Source of the DNA: Ruminococcus flavefaciens | GTDB lineage: Bacteria > Bacillota > Clostridia > Oscillospirales > Ruminococcaceae | Direction: 5' to 3' | NCBI GenBank assembly: GCA_002371825.1 | Contig: DFHF01000039.1 | Span: forward strand, 6,840-70,839 | Length of the DNA: 64,000 nucleotides | Shown: positions 23,250 through 31,436 of the stretch, one piece after another | How the letters are laid out: each line of letters starts with the position of its first letter | How positions within the stretch are numbered: the first letter of the stretch is position 1 | The notes under the pieces: model-generated | Told to the model about the DNA's origin: nothing | What the model saw: only the letters and a program-made list of their open reading frames with translations | Database searches by the model: none | Program-made: the position numbers and the translations under genes

Positions 23250-24419
23250 TTATTCCATGAGCATTTCGTTTGTCATTTCAATGGCCTTATCGTACTGTTC
23301 ATCGGAATCTGAATCTTCATTATCGAGCTGTACATCAGGTGTAAGTCCGCTTCCGTTGAAGCTTCCTGATACCTCAGTGCTTATCTCAGCAACTGTCAGC
23401 TTGACAGCTCCGCCGTTTTCAAACTCTGTGACGGACTGCATAACGCCCTTTCCCTTGGTCTTGGTGCCGACGAGCTTTGCATCTGCAAAATCACGGAGTG
23501 AAGCGGCAAACAGCTCTCCCTCACTGGATGTATTCCTGTTTACGATAACAGTGATGGGCAGTTCAAGCTTTGATTCATCTGAATAGAGGACTGTTTCTGT
23601 GTGGCCGTCCTTGTACTCAGCAGTAGCGATAACTCCCTCAGGGAGGAGCGGGTCAAGACACTCCTGAAGAGCGCTCATTATACCGCCGTCGTTATCACGA
23701 ACATCGAACACCAGAGCCTCAGCACCGTTAGAAGTCATTCTCTGAAGGACATCGACAAACTGGTCAGGAGTATTCTGCTTAAAGGAATCTATTTTTATAT
23801 AACCGATATATCCGTCCACAAGATTACCTGTAACAGTTACAAGTTCAATTGAACGGCGGGTGAAGGTATAATCGGTATCGATACCGTTTCTGCGGACGAT
23901 AAGGTCAACGTTGGTGCCCTCAGAGCCGTTTATTGCCTCCATAGCCTCATCGAAGCCGGTATCAACAACATCAACTCCTGAAACGGATATGATAACGTCA
24001 CCTGCCTGAAGGTCAGCTTCAGCAGCAGGGGAGTCATCGAGCACCTTATCTATGCGGATATATCCGCTCTCATCCTCAGCGAGGAAGAGGCCGAGTCCTA
24101 TGACCTCACCGGCATCACTTGTCTGTTCGTCCTTGTATTCATTTTCCGAGAGATATTCTGAATACTTATCTCCGAGGCCTGCTATATAGCCCTTGAGTAT
24201 GCCGTTATTCAGGTCAGTTTCATCTATATCTCCGTAATAATTCTCCCTCACGAAGCTGTCGATATGCTGAAGTGAGCTATATTTCTTTGCTTTTTCGTTT
24301 ACGTCTATGACCTTCTTATTGTAGCTTTGCAGCGAAAAGAAGGAGGTGAGTATAAACGTTACAGCCGAAGCAATAGCCATAAGGCTGATAGCAAGGCCGA
24401 GGCTGATTTTCTTGTTCAT
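23250..24419 (-). CDS. ctpA: C-terminal processing protease (S41, CtpA-like)
   Basis: 389 aa. A membrane anchor covers about residues 5-27, then a helical stretch, a PDZ domain (about 85-180, with GLGLFLAEDESGYIRI and LQAGDVIISVSG) and the S41 peptidase domain. The Ser/Lys dyad is recognisable in NTSSEGELFAASL and, about 25 residues later, GTKTKGKG. Such proteases trim secreted or wall-associated proteins. I chose the ATG at 24419 (MNKKISLG) because it gives a good anchor; a TTG at 24443 is possible and no strong SD favours either. It follows the M23 gene of the ftsEX group, with a hairpin between. Confidence 0.92.
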   Translation of the reverse strand: MNKKISLGLAISLMAIASAVTFILTSFFSLQSYNKKVIDVNEKAKKYSSLQHIDSFVRENYYGDIDETDLNNGILKGYIAGLGDKYSEYLSENEYKDEQTSDAGEVIGLGLFLAEDESGYIRIDKVLDDSPAAEADLQAGDVIISVSGVDVVDTGFDEAMEAINGSEGTNVDLIVRRNGIDTDYTFTRRSIELVTVTGNLVDGYIGYIKIDSFKQNTPDQFVDVLQRMTSNGAEALVFDVRDNDGGIMSALQECLDPLLPEGVIATAEYKDGHTETVLYSDESKLELPITVIVNRNTSSEGELFAASLRDFADAKLVGTKTKGKGVMQSVTEFENGGAVKLTVAEISTEVSGSFNGSGLTPDVQLDNEDSDSDEQYDKAIEMTNEMLME

Positions 24420-24439
24420 ATTACCATCGCTTTCATATA

Positions 24440-24469
24440 ACAAAAATTCGGGCAGTGCTCAGACTGCCC
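24440..24469 (-). terminator. Hairpin between the M23 gene and ctpA
   Basis: GGGCAGT (24469-24463 on minus) pairs with ACTGCCC (24456-24450), followed on the minus strand by GAATTTTTG. It may partly terminate, lowering ctpA expression relative to ftsEX-M23. Confidence 0.6.
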
Positions 24470-24485
24470 TGAATCATATTTTTTA

Positions 24486-25901
24486 TCAACCAACGTAGTT
24501 CATAGGATTCTGTGCAACACCGTTGGCTCTTATCTCAAAGTGGAGATGAGCGCCGGTAGACCAGCCTGTGCTGCCGATATAGCCTATAGTCTGGCCCTGT
24601 GATACATAATCACCAACGGATACGCATACAGAAGCGAGGTGAGCATACATTGTGGAATAGCCGCCGTCGTGAGCGATAAGGACGTAGTTTCCGTATCCTC
24701 CGCCGCAGCCGCAGCTTGAGGTCTTAGCGCAGTCGTGAGTGCAGGTGCTGTTCATAGCGATAACAGTACCGCTCTGAGAAGCGCAGGCTGCACCGCCATG
24801 AATACCGGCATCTCCGACGTCGATACCTCTGTGAGTAGTGCCCCAGCGAGAGCCGAATCCGCTTGAAATGTAGTAGTAACCGGGAGCCGGCCATGCAAAT
24901 CCGCTTGCATAGGTCTGAGGCTGAGTGTATGTAGGTTCAGGAGCAGTGTAGGTCGGCTGAGCTGAACTGCTGCCTCCGGATGAGGACTGCTGAGCAGCCT
25001 GCTGTGCTGCCTGCTGTGCTGCCTGCTGATCGGCAATTCTTTTAGCTTCCTCAGCAGCTTTTCTTGCTGCTTCTTCAGCGGCCTTTTTTGCAGCCTCACG
25101 GATAGCCTCTTCCTCAGCATCGAGTGCGGCATTATCCTTTGCGAGCTGATCCTTATTTCCTTCGATCATTCTCTGCTGCATAGCGAGATTATCGATGATC
25201 TCCTGAGTTTTAGCCATTTTGTCGTTGAGCTCTTCAAGATCCTTAGCCTTCTGAGCTTTCTTGTTTTCCTGATCCTGTTTTTTCATCTCAAGGGTCAGCT
25301 TTTCGGATTCAAGGTCCTTTTTGGACTGTTCAAGGTTATCGATCTCATCGAGGAGACCGTTTATGAGCTTTTCGTCATATTCAGCCATACGGTTAGCTGA
25401 TTCGACCTGTGACATAAGGTCATAGAAGCTGTCTGCGCCAAGAACGATGGAAGCCAGGTTATCGTTTCCTGATACATACATATCGCAGAGGCGCTCCTTG
25501 AATATTTCAACATTCTCATCGATAGTAGCCTGCTGTTCAACTATGCTCTGATCGAGAGAGGTGATATTCTGTTCTGTGTTGAAGATATCCTCATCAAGTT
25601 TATTGAGCTCAAGATTGAGGTTATCGATATTTTCCTTGATAAGTTTTATCTGCTCGGTAAGAGTCTGCTGATAGGCCTCTTCATTGGCTTTGTTGCCTTC
25701 GAGCTGATTGAGCTGATAATCGTAATCTGCGATCTTTGCGTCGTTTGCGGCTCTTTCCTCCTGGATCTCAGCAATAGTTTTAGCTGAGGCCTTGGTGGAT
25801 GACTTGCTGTTTATTACAGGGTAGAATGTAACTACACCCAAAGAAAGTGCTGAACAAGTTACGAATGAAAGAACCTTTCTTGTGATATTTAATTTACTCA
25901 T
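24486..25901 (-). CDS. EnvC/PcsB-like coiled-coil M23 peptidoglycan hydrolase
   Basis: 471 aa secreted protein. A signal/anchor segment spans about residues 8-30. Two long coiled coils follow (about 40-125 and 175-285), then an Ala/Gln-rich and Ser/Gly/Pro/Thr linker to about 335. The C-terminal M23 domain has the LytM zinc ligands in THRGIDVG (His, Asp) and AHLHFEI. A Cys-rich insert (four Cys in CTHDCAKTSSCGC) sits between the catalytic motifs. Coiled coil plus LytM next to ftsEX is the plan of EnvC and of PcsB/CwlO-type hydrolases, which FtsEX activates at the septum or side wall. It lies about 110 bp after ftsX. Confidence 0.92.
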   Translation of the reverse strand: MSKLNITRKVLSFVTCSALSLGVVTFYPVINSKSSTKASAKTIAEIQEERAANDAKIADYDYQLNQLEGNKANEEAYQQTLTEQIKLIKENIDNLNLELNKLDEDIFNTEQNITSLDQSIVEQQATIDENVEIFKERLCDMYVSGNDNLASIVLGADSFYDLMSQVESANRMAEYDEKLINGLLDEIDNLEQSKKDLESEKLTLEMKKQDQENKKAQKAKDLEELNDKMAKTQEIIDNLAMQQRMIEGNKDQLAKDNAALDAEEEAIREAAKKAAEEAARKAAEEAKRIADQQAAQQAAQQAAQQSSSGGSSSAQPTYTAPEPTYTQPQTYASGFAWPAPGYYYISSGFGSRWGTTHRGIDVGDAGIHGGAACASQSGTVIAMNSTCTHDCAKTSSCGCGGGYGNYVLIAHDGGYSTMYAHLASVCVSVGDYVSQGQTIGYIGSTGWSTGAHLHFEIRANGVAQNPMNYVG

Positions 25902-26009
25902 AATGATCTGCGCTGCGGGAATATAGGGAATAAATGCATTCCCGAACGCTGACTCCTTTCATAATTATTATTTATCACTGTCAATATCGGAATTAGATTC
26001 GTATAAATA

Positions 26010-26918
26010 TCAGACATCAATATGACGTTTAGTACTGATAACGCTTCCCAGTGCGCCGATAAATGAGCCCACGAGGAGGTAAGCGATCAATACGAAAAGT
26101 CTGATCTTACTGAAGGGCATTAAGCTCTGTATGCCGAAAGCATTCATAAGGTAATGCTGCTCTGTCATAACGTTATAGGTTGAACGGTAGACGAGCCATG
26201 TGATGAAGAATGCGCCGATACCAGCAAAAAGTCCGGTGACCATACCCTCTACGAAGAAGGGCATACGGATGAATGAATTGGTAGCGCCGACATACTTCAT
26301 GATCTGGATCTCCTCACGGCGGGCATAAACGCTGGCCTTTGTGGTGTTGGAGATCATTATCATAGAAACGACTGAAAGCGTGAGGACCACAGCTCCGGCG
26401 ATAAGTGAGATCACCTTTCTTAGCTCTTTAAGGAACTCAGCTACCTGAGGTGAAGAGCTTGCAGACTTGACATTGGGCAGAGCCTGTATAGAAGCTGTAG
26501 TATCGCTGATGATGTCGTTATCCTTGACTGTAACGCTGAAGCCGTCAGGCATGAAGTTAGCATCCTTGATATGTGCTTCAAAGATATCCTCAGCATCAGG
26601 GAGCTTCTTCTTGGTTTCCTCAAGAGCACTTTCCTTTGACTTGAATTCAACGGTATTTACGTTATCCATAGCCTTAAGTGCATCTTCGACTTCCTTGACC
26701 TGGTCATCGGAAGCGCCTACATTCATGAATACAGCGATCTCATTCTTGTCTCCAAGACCGAGAATCATACGGTTCATATTTATGTAGAAAAGTGAAGCGA
26801 TTCCAACAAGGAGAAGAGAGATGAGCAATACGCAGAAGGTTGCGAATGCCATCATTTTATTTTTCCAAATATTTTCCACGCCCTGATCGGCGAGGTATTT
26901 TATACCGCTCAGTTTCAT
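26010..26918 (-). CDS. ftsX: Cell division protein FtsX
   Basis: 302 aa, the membrane half of the FtsEX complex. Four membrane segments are visible: about 23-48, 170-195, 223-245 and 270-292. A large extracellular loop between the first two (about 50-165) is the part known to bind the wall hydrolase or its activator. It overlaps ftsE by 4 bp (ATGA at 26915-26918). The C-terminal SKIRLFVLIAYLLVGSFIG-type segment and GALGSVIS are typical of FtsX. Confidence 0.96.
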   Translation of the reverse strand: MKLSGIKYLADQGVENIWKNKMMAFATFCVLLISLLLVGIASLFYINMNRMILGLGDKNEIAVFMNVGASDDQVKEVEDALKAMDNVNTVEFKSKESALEETKKKLPDAEDIFEAHIKDANFMPDGFSVTVKDNDIISDTTASIQALPNVKSASSSPQVAEFLKELRKVISLIAGAVVLTLSVVSMIMISNTTKASVYARREEIQIMKYVGATNSFIRMPFFVEGMVTGLFAGIGAFFITWLVYRSTYNVMTEQHYLMNAFGIQSLMPFSKIRLFVLIAYLLVGSFIGALGSVISTKRHIDV

Positions 26919-27832
26919 TCTGCACCTCCTGACTGCTGTTTCTCACCGGTTATAGCGGCGATAACATCATCGGGAGTCATTTCATCGATAGAAACTCCGG
27001 TATCTTCCTGGATACTGCTGAGATTTTCCTCTGAAAGGGGAGCTTCATCATCCATATCAGGAAGAGGGATGAAAGCTTCTGTACCGGTCAGGATGTCCTG
27101 TGAGCCAGCTGATGAAGCATAGGCTGAATCGGGCTCTGAGCCGGGAAGGAGCTCATCGTTTGCACCGAGGATGACCTCATCAAAGACGATCTCACCGTCG
27201 GTGATATTGATGATACGGCCGCCGAAGTGACGGACCAGATCATGCTCATGAGTAACCATAAGTATAGTCGTGCCCTGATCGTTGATACCCTTGAGAAGCT
27301 CAACGATCTCATATGAGAGTTCAGGGTCGATATTTCCGGTAGGCTCGTCAGCGATAATGAGCTGAGGGTCGTTTACGAGGGCTCTTGCGATGGCAACACG
27401 CTGTTTCTCACCGCCTGAGAGCTCGTCCGGATAGGAATTAGTCTTTGCGTGGAGACCAACGAGACTGATAACGTATGGTACACGCTTGCGGATATACTTG
27501 ATAGGAGCGTCGATAACACGGAGAACGAATGCGATGTTCTCATATACTGTCATTGACGGGATAAGGCGGAAGTCCTGGAAAACGAAGCCGAGAGTACGGC
27601 GGAATTCCGGTATCTTGCGCTTTTTAAGTTTGCTGAGGTTATAGCCGTTTACGGTAACTACACCGCTGGTGGCATCAATTTCCTTCAGCAGTAGTTTTAT
27701 CATAGTACTTTTTCCCGCACCTGATGAACCTACAACGAAAGCGAAATCGCCGTCGTTGATCTTGAGGCTGACGTTATTGAGAGCGTCGACACCGCTTGAA
27801 TAGGTCACGGATACGTTTTTAAGTTCTACCAA
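26915..27832 (-). CDS. ftsE: Cell division ATP-binding protein FtsE with an acidic tail
   Basis: 305 aa ABC ATPase that drives FtsX. Walker A GSSGAGKST near 36-44, signature LSGGEKQR, Walker B LIIADEPTGNID and the H-loop MVTHEHD are all present in the first 225 residues. About 75 extra residues follow, rich in Asp, Glu and Ser with predicted disorder (for example PLPDMDDEAPLSEENL). Typical FtsE is about 225-230 aa, so this tail is an extension. It lies 42 bp after the PucR-like regulator gene. Confidence 0.96.
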   Translation of the reverse strand: MVELKNVSVTYSSGVDALNNVSLKINDGDFAFVVGSSGAGKSTMIKLLLKEIDATSGVVTVNGYNLSKLKKRKIPEFRRTLGFVFQDFRLIPSMTVYENIAFVLRVIDAPIKYIRKRVPYVISLVGLHAKTNSYPDELSGGEKQRVAIARALVNDPQLIIADEPTGNIDPELSYEIVELLKGINDQGTTILMVTHEHDLVRHFGGRIINITDGEIVFDEVILGANDELLPGSEPDSAYASSAGSQDILTGTEAFIPLPDMDDEAPLSEENLSSIQEDTGVSIDEMTPDDVIAAITGEKQQSGGAE

Positions 27833-27874
27833 ATTGTTACACCTGCCTTGATTTGTGGGTGAAGCTGAAAGCTA

Positions 27875-28960
27875 TCAGAACTTCACAGGGTTAGCAGACA
27901 GGTACTTCTTTACCATGAGAGCGATCTTGAAGATAATAGCGTGATCGAATTCACGGAGATCAAGACCTGTGAGCTTTTTGATCTTTTCAAGTCTGTACAC
28001 GAGAGTATTTCTGTGTACGAAAAGTTTTCTTGATGTTTCCGAAACATTGAGGTTATTCTCGAAGAATTTCTGTATAGTAAAGAGAGTTTCGTGATCGAGT
28101 GACTCTATGCTGCCTACCTTGAAAACTTCGTGGAGGAAAGTCTCGCAGAGGGTAGTGGGGAGGTGGTAAATAAGTCTTGCGATACCGAGGTTGTCGTAGC
28201 TTACGATCACCTTGTCTGTATCGAATACCTTACCTACTTCGAGAGCCATCTGAGCCTCCTTGAATGAGCGTGCAAGATCCTTTACGCCGACAACAGCTGT
28301 ACCGATGCCCACATTGACACGGGTATAGAACTCACTGCTGAGGGTATCAGCAATAGAACGTGCCAGTTTTTCGAGGTCTTTAGAATCTACAGTGCTCTTG
28401 AGCTCCTTAACGAGTACGATATCGCTCTCAGTGATATTGAAAACGAAATCCTTGTTCTTGTCAGGGAAGAGGTTCTGGATGACATCATAAGCGGAGATAT
28501 CATTTGCAGAGATTATTCTGATGAGGAATACTGCACGGCTTATCTCGGCATTGAAGTGGAGTTCTCTTGCCTTGATAACGATATCGCCGGGGAGAACGTT
28601 ATCGAGGATAACATTCTTTATGAAGTTGTTCCGGTCATATTTTTCGTCGTAGTACTGCTTGATATTGGAAAGAGCGATAGCGAGAATGCTTGCGTATTTA
28701 GCAGCAGCGTCATCCACGCCCTCGACGAAAACTGCATAGTCGGGCTTTACACGGGAGCCGAAGGGCTTATATGTGAAGCCGTCACGGATGAAGATGTCGT
28801 GAGAATCGCTGAGGTCAAGTGAAACGAATTCATTTGTAGTACCTACACGAGTGAGGTCGCTGCAGGCGATGATGGTGGCTGTCTCGTCAACGACGCCGAT
28901 AGTAGCATCGATAGAATCACGCATCTGATGAACTAAACCCTGAAATAATCTGTTGGACAT
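27875..28960 (-). CDS. PucR/CdaR-type helix-turn-helix regulator
   Basis: 361 aa. The C-terminal PucR/HTH_30 domain is clear: FFENNLNVSETSRKLFVHRNTLVYRLEKI (in parts) near 305-335 followed by TGLDLREFDHAI. The middle (about 130-260) is a GGDEF-like/CdaR sensor segment (RVNVGIGTAVVGVKDLARSF). The N-terminal 120 residues look like a small sensory domain. Members respond to purines, diacids or unknown ligands. It is the first gene of the unit with ftsE, ftsX and the M23 gene, an unusual place for this regulator type. A good SD (GAAGGGATG) precedes the ATG. Confidence 0.85.
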   Translation of the reverse strand: MSNRLFQGLVHQMRDSIDATIGVVDETATIIACSDLTRVGTTNEFVSLDLSDSHDIFIRDGFTYKPFGSRVKPDYAVFVEGVDDAAAKYASILAIALSNIKQYYDEKYDRNNFIKNVILDNVLPGDIVIKARELHFNAEISRAVFLIRIISANDISAYDVIQNLFPDKNKDFVFNITESDIVLVKELKSTVDSKDLEKLARSIADTLSSEFYTRVNVGIGTAVVGVKDLARSFKEAQMALEVGKVFDTDKVIVSYDNLGIARLIYHLPTTLCETFLHEVFKVGSIESLDHETLFTIQKFFENNLNVSETSRKLFVHRNTLVYRLEKIKKLTGLDLREFDHAIIFKIALMVKKYLSANPVKF

Positions 28961-29210
28961 GATTTACATCCCTTCTTTATTGATTTAAAAATGATTTTAT
29001 TCTGAGTGAAGTTTCAACGAGAACCTACTGTCTCATCAACATATTACAAATTGTAACATATTTTGAGGCTCTATTTGTTAACAAACTGTTAATTCTCATT
29101 TGAAAGCTCACAAACATGACTTGCTTTTTAGCTGCTATTTGTTTAAAATCAACAACAGCTTGGATTTATTTGTAACCGAATCGTAATTTTTATGGTAAAA
29201 ACTGTAATTT
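28961..29210. other. AT-rich intergenic region upstream of the regulator-ftsEX unit
   Basis: 250 bp with no ORF. It must hold the minus-strand promoter for the PucR-like gene. It contains short repeats such as GTTAACAAACTGTTAA and TTGTAA-rich boxes, but I cannot fix one -35/-10 pair with confidence. No clear terminator for argS is seen. Confidence 0.4.
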
Positions 29211-30980
29211 TTACATTTTTTCCGGCTGAGTTACATTGAGGATAGTGAGTGCATTCCTGAGAGTCTGTCTTACTGCTGTGCAGAGCAGGAGACGTGCATT
29301 CATAAGCTCAGGAGTCTCTGCATTCTTAACGCTGCAGGCGTCATAGAATCTGTGGAAGAGGGTAGCCAGATCAATGACATACTTTGTGATCTTAGCGGGA
29401 TCGTAGCTCTTGGCTGCCAGATCAACTTCCTTGGGAAGTGAAGCGATGTGGCGGATGAGCTCTCTCTCTCTTGGATTGTTCAGGAGGCTGAGGTCTGCCT
29501 TTTCAGGTATCTCCACACCCTCTGCTTTAAGGTTGCTTATGAGGCTGCATATTCTTGCATGAGCATACTGAACGTAGTATACCGGATTCTGTGAGGACTT
29601 TTCAACTGCGAGATCAAGGTCGAACTCGAACTGTGAATTAGCCTCACGGAGGTTGAAGTAGAATCTTGCAGCATCTATCGGTATCTCATCGAGGAGAGTT
29701 ACAAGTGTTATAGCCTTTCCGCTTCTCTTTGAGAGCTTTACAACTTCGCCGTTTCTAACGAGACGAACCATCTGCATGAGAACAACATCAAGCTTGTTGG
29801 CATCAACACCGAGAGCTGTAAGTGCAGCTTTCAGTCTCGGCACATATCCGTGGTGGTCAGCACCGAGGACGTTGATAGCCTTGTCGAAATTTCTTGTGAC
29901 CAGCTTATTATAGTGGTAAGCGATATCGGGTACTATATAAGTATAGAGGCCATTGCTGCGGCGGAGGACGAAGTCCTTATCCAAGCCGTATTCGGTAGCC
30001 TTGAACCAGACAGCGCCGTCCTGCTCATAAGCGTGTCCTGTTTCCATGAGCTTGTCAACGACCAGCTTTGTCTCGTTTTTCTCATGGATAGTGCTTTCTC
30101 TGAACCAGTTGTCATATACTATGCGATACTTCTTGAGGTCACGCTCAAGGCCTTCTATATTGAGCGGGAGAGCGTAATCCACAAGAGCTTTTCTGCGATC
30201 CTCTTCTGAAAGATCCTTAAGCTCAAAGATATGATCGTGATAGTAGTTAGCAGCGTGTTCGATTATATCGGTGCCGAGGTAAACATCCTCAGGCATTTCA
30301 AACTCCTGGCCTTCGCCGCTGAGTGAATATATCTCAGCGCAGAGCTTTTCGGTATCATTTCTGTACTCATATATAAGCTGCTGACCCTTGTCCGAGCAGA
30401 GCTGCATATATCTGAGTGAAAGTGACTTGCCGAATTTCTCTATCTGGTTGCCGGCATCGTTGACATAGAATTCACGTTCAGCATGGTATCCTGCCCAGTC
30501 AAGAACACTTGCGAGACAGTCGCCGATAGCTCCGCCTCTTGCGTTGCCTATATGCATAGGACCTGTGGGGTTGGCTGAAACGAATTCAACGAGTACCTTC
30601 TTACCCTTGCCGAGTTCGGTACGGCCGAAGTTCTCCTTTTCGCTGAGAACATTCTCGACAACATCCGAGAACCATTTATCTCCTAAGAAGAAGTTCATGA
30701 ATCCTGGACCTGCGATCTCAGCACGGTCAAAGAGTGAGCCGGTGAGGTCGATCTTATCACAGATGAGCTCTGCGATCTTTCTTGGCGGGAGCTTGAAGGC
30801 TCTTGCACATACCATTGCGGTATTTGCAGCGAAGTCGCCGTGGGACTTGTCAGCAGGTATCTCGATATTGAAATCGGGAAGGGGAACTGCCGGTACAGCC
30901 TCCTCAGCGGTAAGTCTTCCGAGAGCGTCCATAATGAGCTCACGGAGCTGCAGTGAAGCTTTGTTGATTAGATCTGACAT
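29211..30980 (-). CDS. argS: Arginyl-tRNA synthetase
   Basis: 589 aa class I synthetase that charges tRNA-Arg. The N-terminal Add1 domain covers about 1-85. The HIGH motif is PMHIGNARGG near 133-142, and the KMSKS-like motif is VVKLSKRSGKAI near 385. The C-terminal DALR anticodon-binding domain starts near 470 (YVQYAHARI). It follows the DUF1934 gene by 19 bp, the same partnership as ywiB-argS in Bacillus. Confidence 0.97.
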   Translation of the reverse strand: MSDLINKASLQLRELIMDALGRLTAEEAVPAVPLPDFNIEIPADKSHGDFAANTAMVCARAFKLPPRKIAELICDKIDLTGSLFDRAEIAGPGFMNFFLGDKWFSDVVENVLSEKENFGRTELGKGKKVLVEFVSANPTGPMHIGNARGGAIGDCLASVLDWAGYHAEREFYVNDAGNQIEKFGKSLSLRYMQLCSDKGQQLIYEYRNDTEKLCAEIYSLSGEGQEFEMPEDVYLGTDIIEHAANYYHDHIFELKDLSEEDRRKALVDYALPLNIEGLERDLKKYRIVYDNWFRESTIHEKNETKLVVDKLMETGHAYEQDGAVWFKATEYGLDKDFVLRRSNGLYTYIVPDIAYHYNKLVTRNFDKAINVLGADHHGYVPRLKAALTALGVDANKLDVVLMQMVRLVRNGEVVKLSKRSGKAITLVTLLDEIPIDAARFYFNLREANSQFEFDLDLAVEKSSQNPVYYVQYAHARICSLISNLKAEGVEIPEKADLSLLNNPRERELIRHIASLPKEVDLAAKSYDPAKITKYVIDLATLFHRFYDACSVKNAETPELMNARLLLCTAVRQTLRNALTILNVTQPEKM

Positions 30981-30999
30981 TTGCTGTTATCCTTTCTTA

Positions 31000-31422
31000 T
31001 CAGTGCTTTTCCTGCACTGTCATTATTATCTCGTTATCCGAAAGATAAGAGGAGTTAAGATCAAGGGTGTACTTAAGATAGAGCTTTCCATCCTCAGCTA
31101 TAGTGTTTTTTATAGCGTGAGTGTAGACACCTATCTGCATACTGCCGTAGGGAGTACCGTACTGACAGAAGTGCTTGCGCCCCATTTCGAGGGAGAGGAC
31201 TGAATTTGCGCTTCCCTCACGGACTATCGAAGCCGACTGGCCTGAGTCCACCTTTATAGTAGTGACAGAGCCTTCAAAACCGGTAGCTGAGGTATCCTCA
31301 TAGGAGATTATGTCCCAGCCGTTCTCGTGGAAGAACCTGGCTTTGGTGAGGAGCTCTGTCTCGTTCTTTTCATCATCCTGCCACTGTATGCTTGTCAGTG
31401 AGATCAAAACGTTATTTTCCAA
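31000..31422 (-). CDS. DUF1934 beta-barrel protein (YwiB-like)
   Basis: 140 aa with alternating polar/hydrophobic strands throughout, ending in the signature YTLDLNSSYLSDNEIIMTV (split here for length: YTLDLNSS / DNEIIMTV). DUF1934 proteins are small cytoplasmic calycin-like barrels of unknown role, usually next to argS, as here (19 bp apart). GGAGACATTTT lies ahead of the ATG. Confidence 0.85.
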   Translation of the reverse strand: MENNVLISLTSIQWQDDEKNETELLTKARFFHENGWDIISYEDTSATGFEGSVTTIKVDSGQSASIVREGSANSVLSLEMGRKHFCQYGTPYGSMQIGVYTHAIKNTIAEDGKLYLKYTLDLNSSYLSDNEIIMTVQEKH

Positions 31423-31436
31423 TAAAAATGTCTCCT

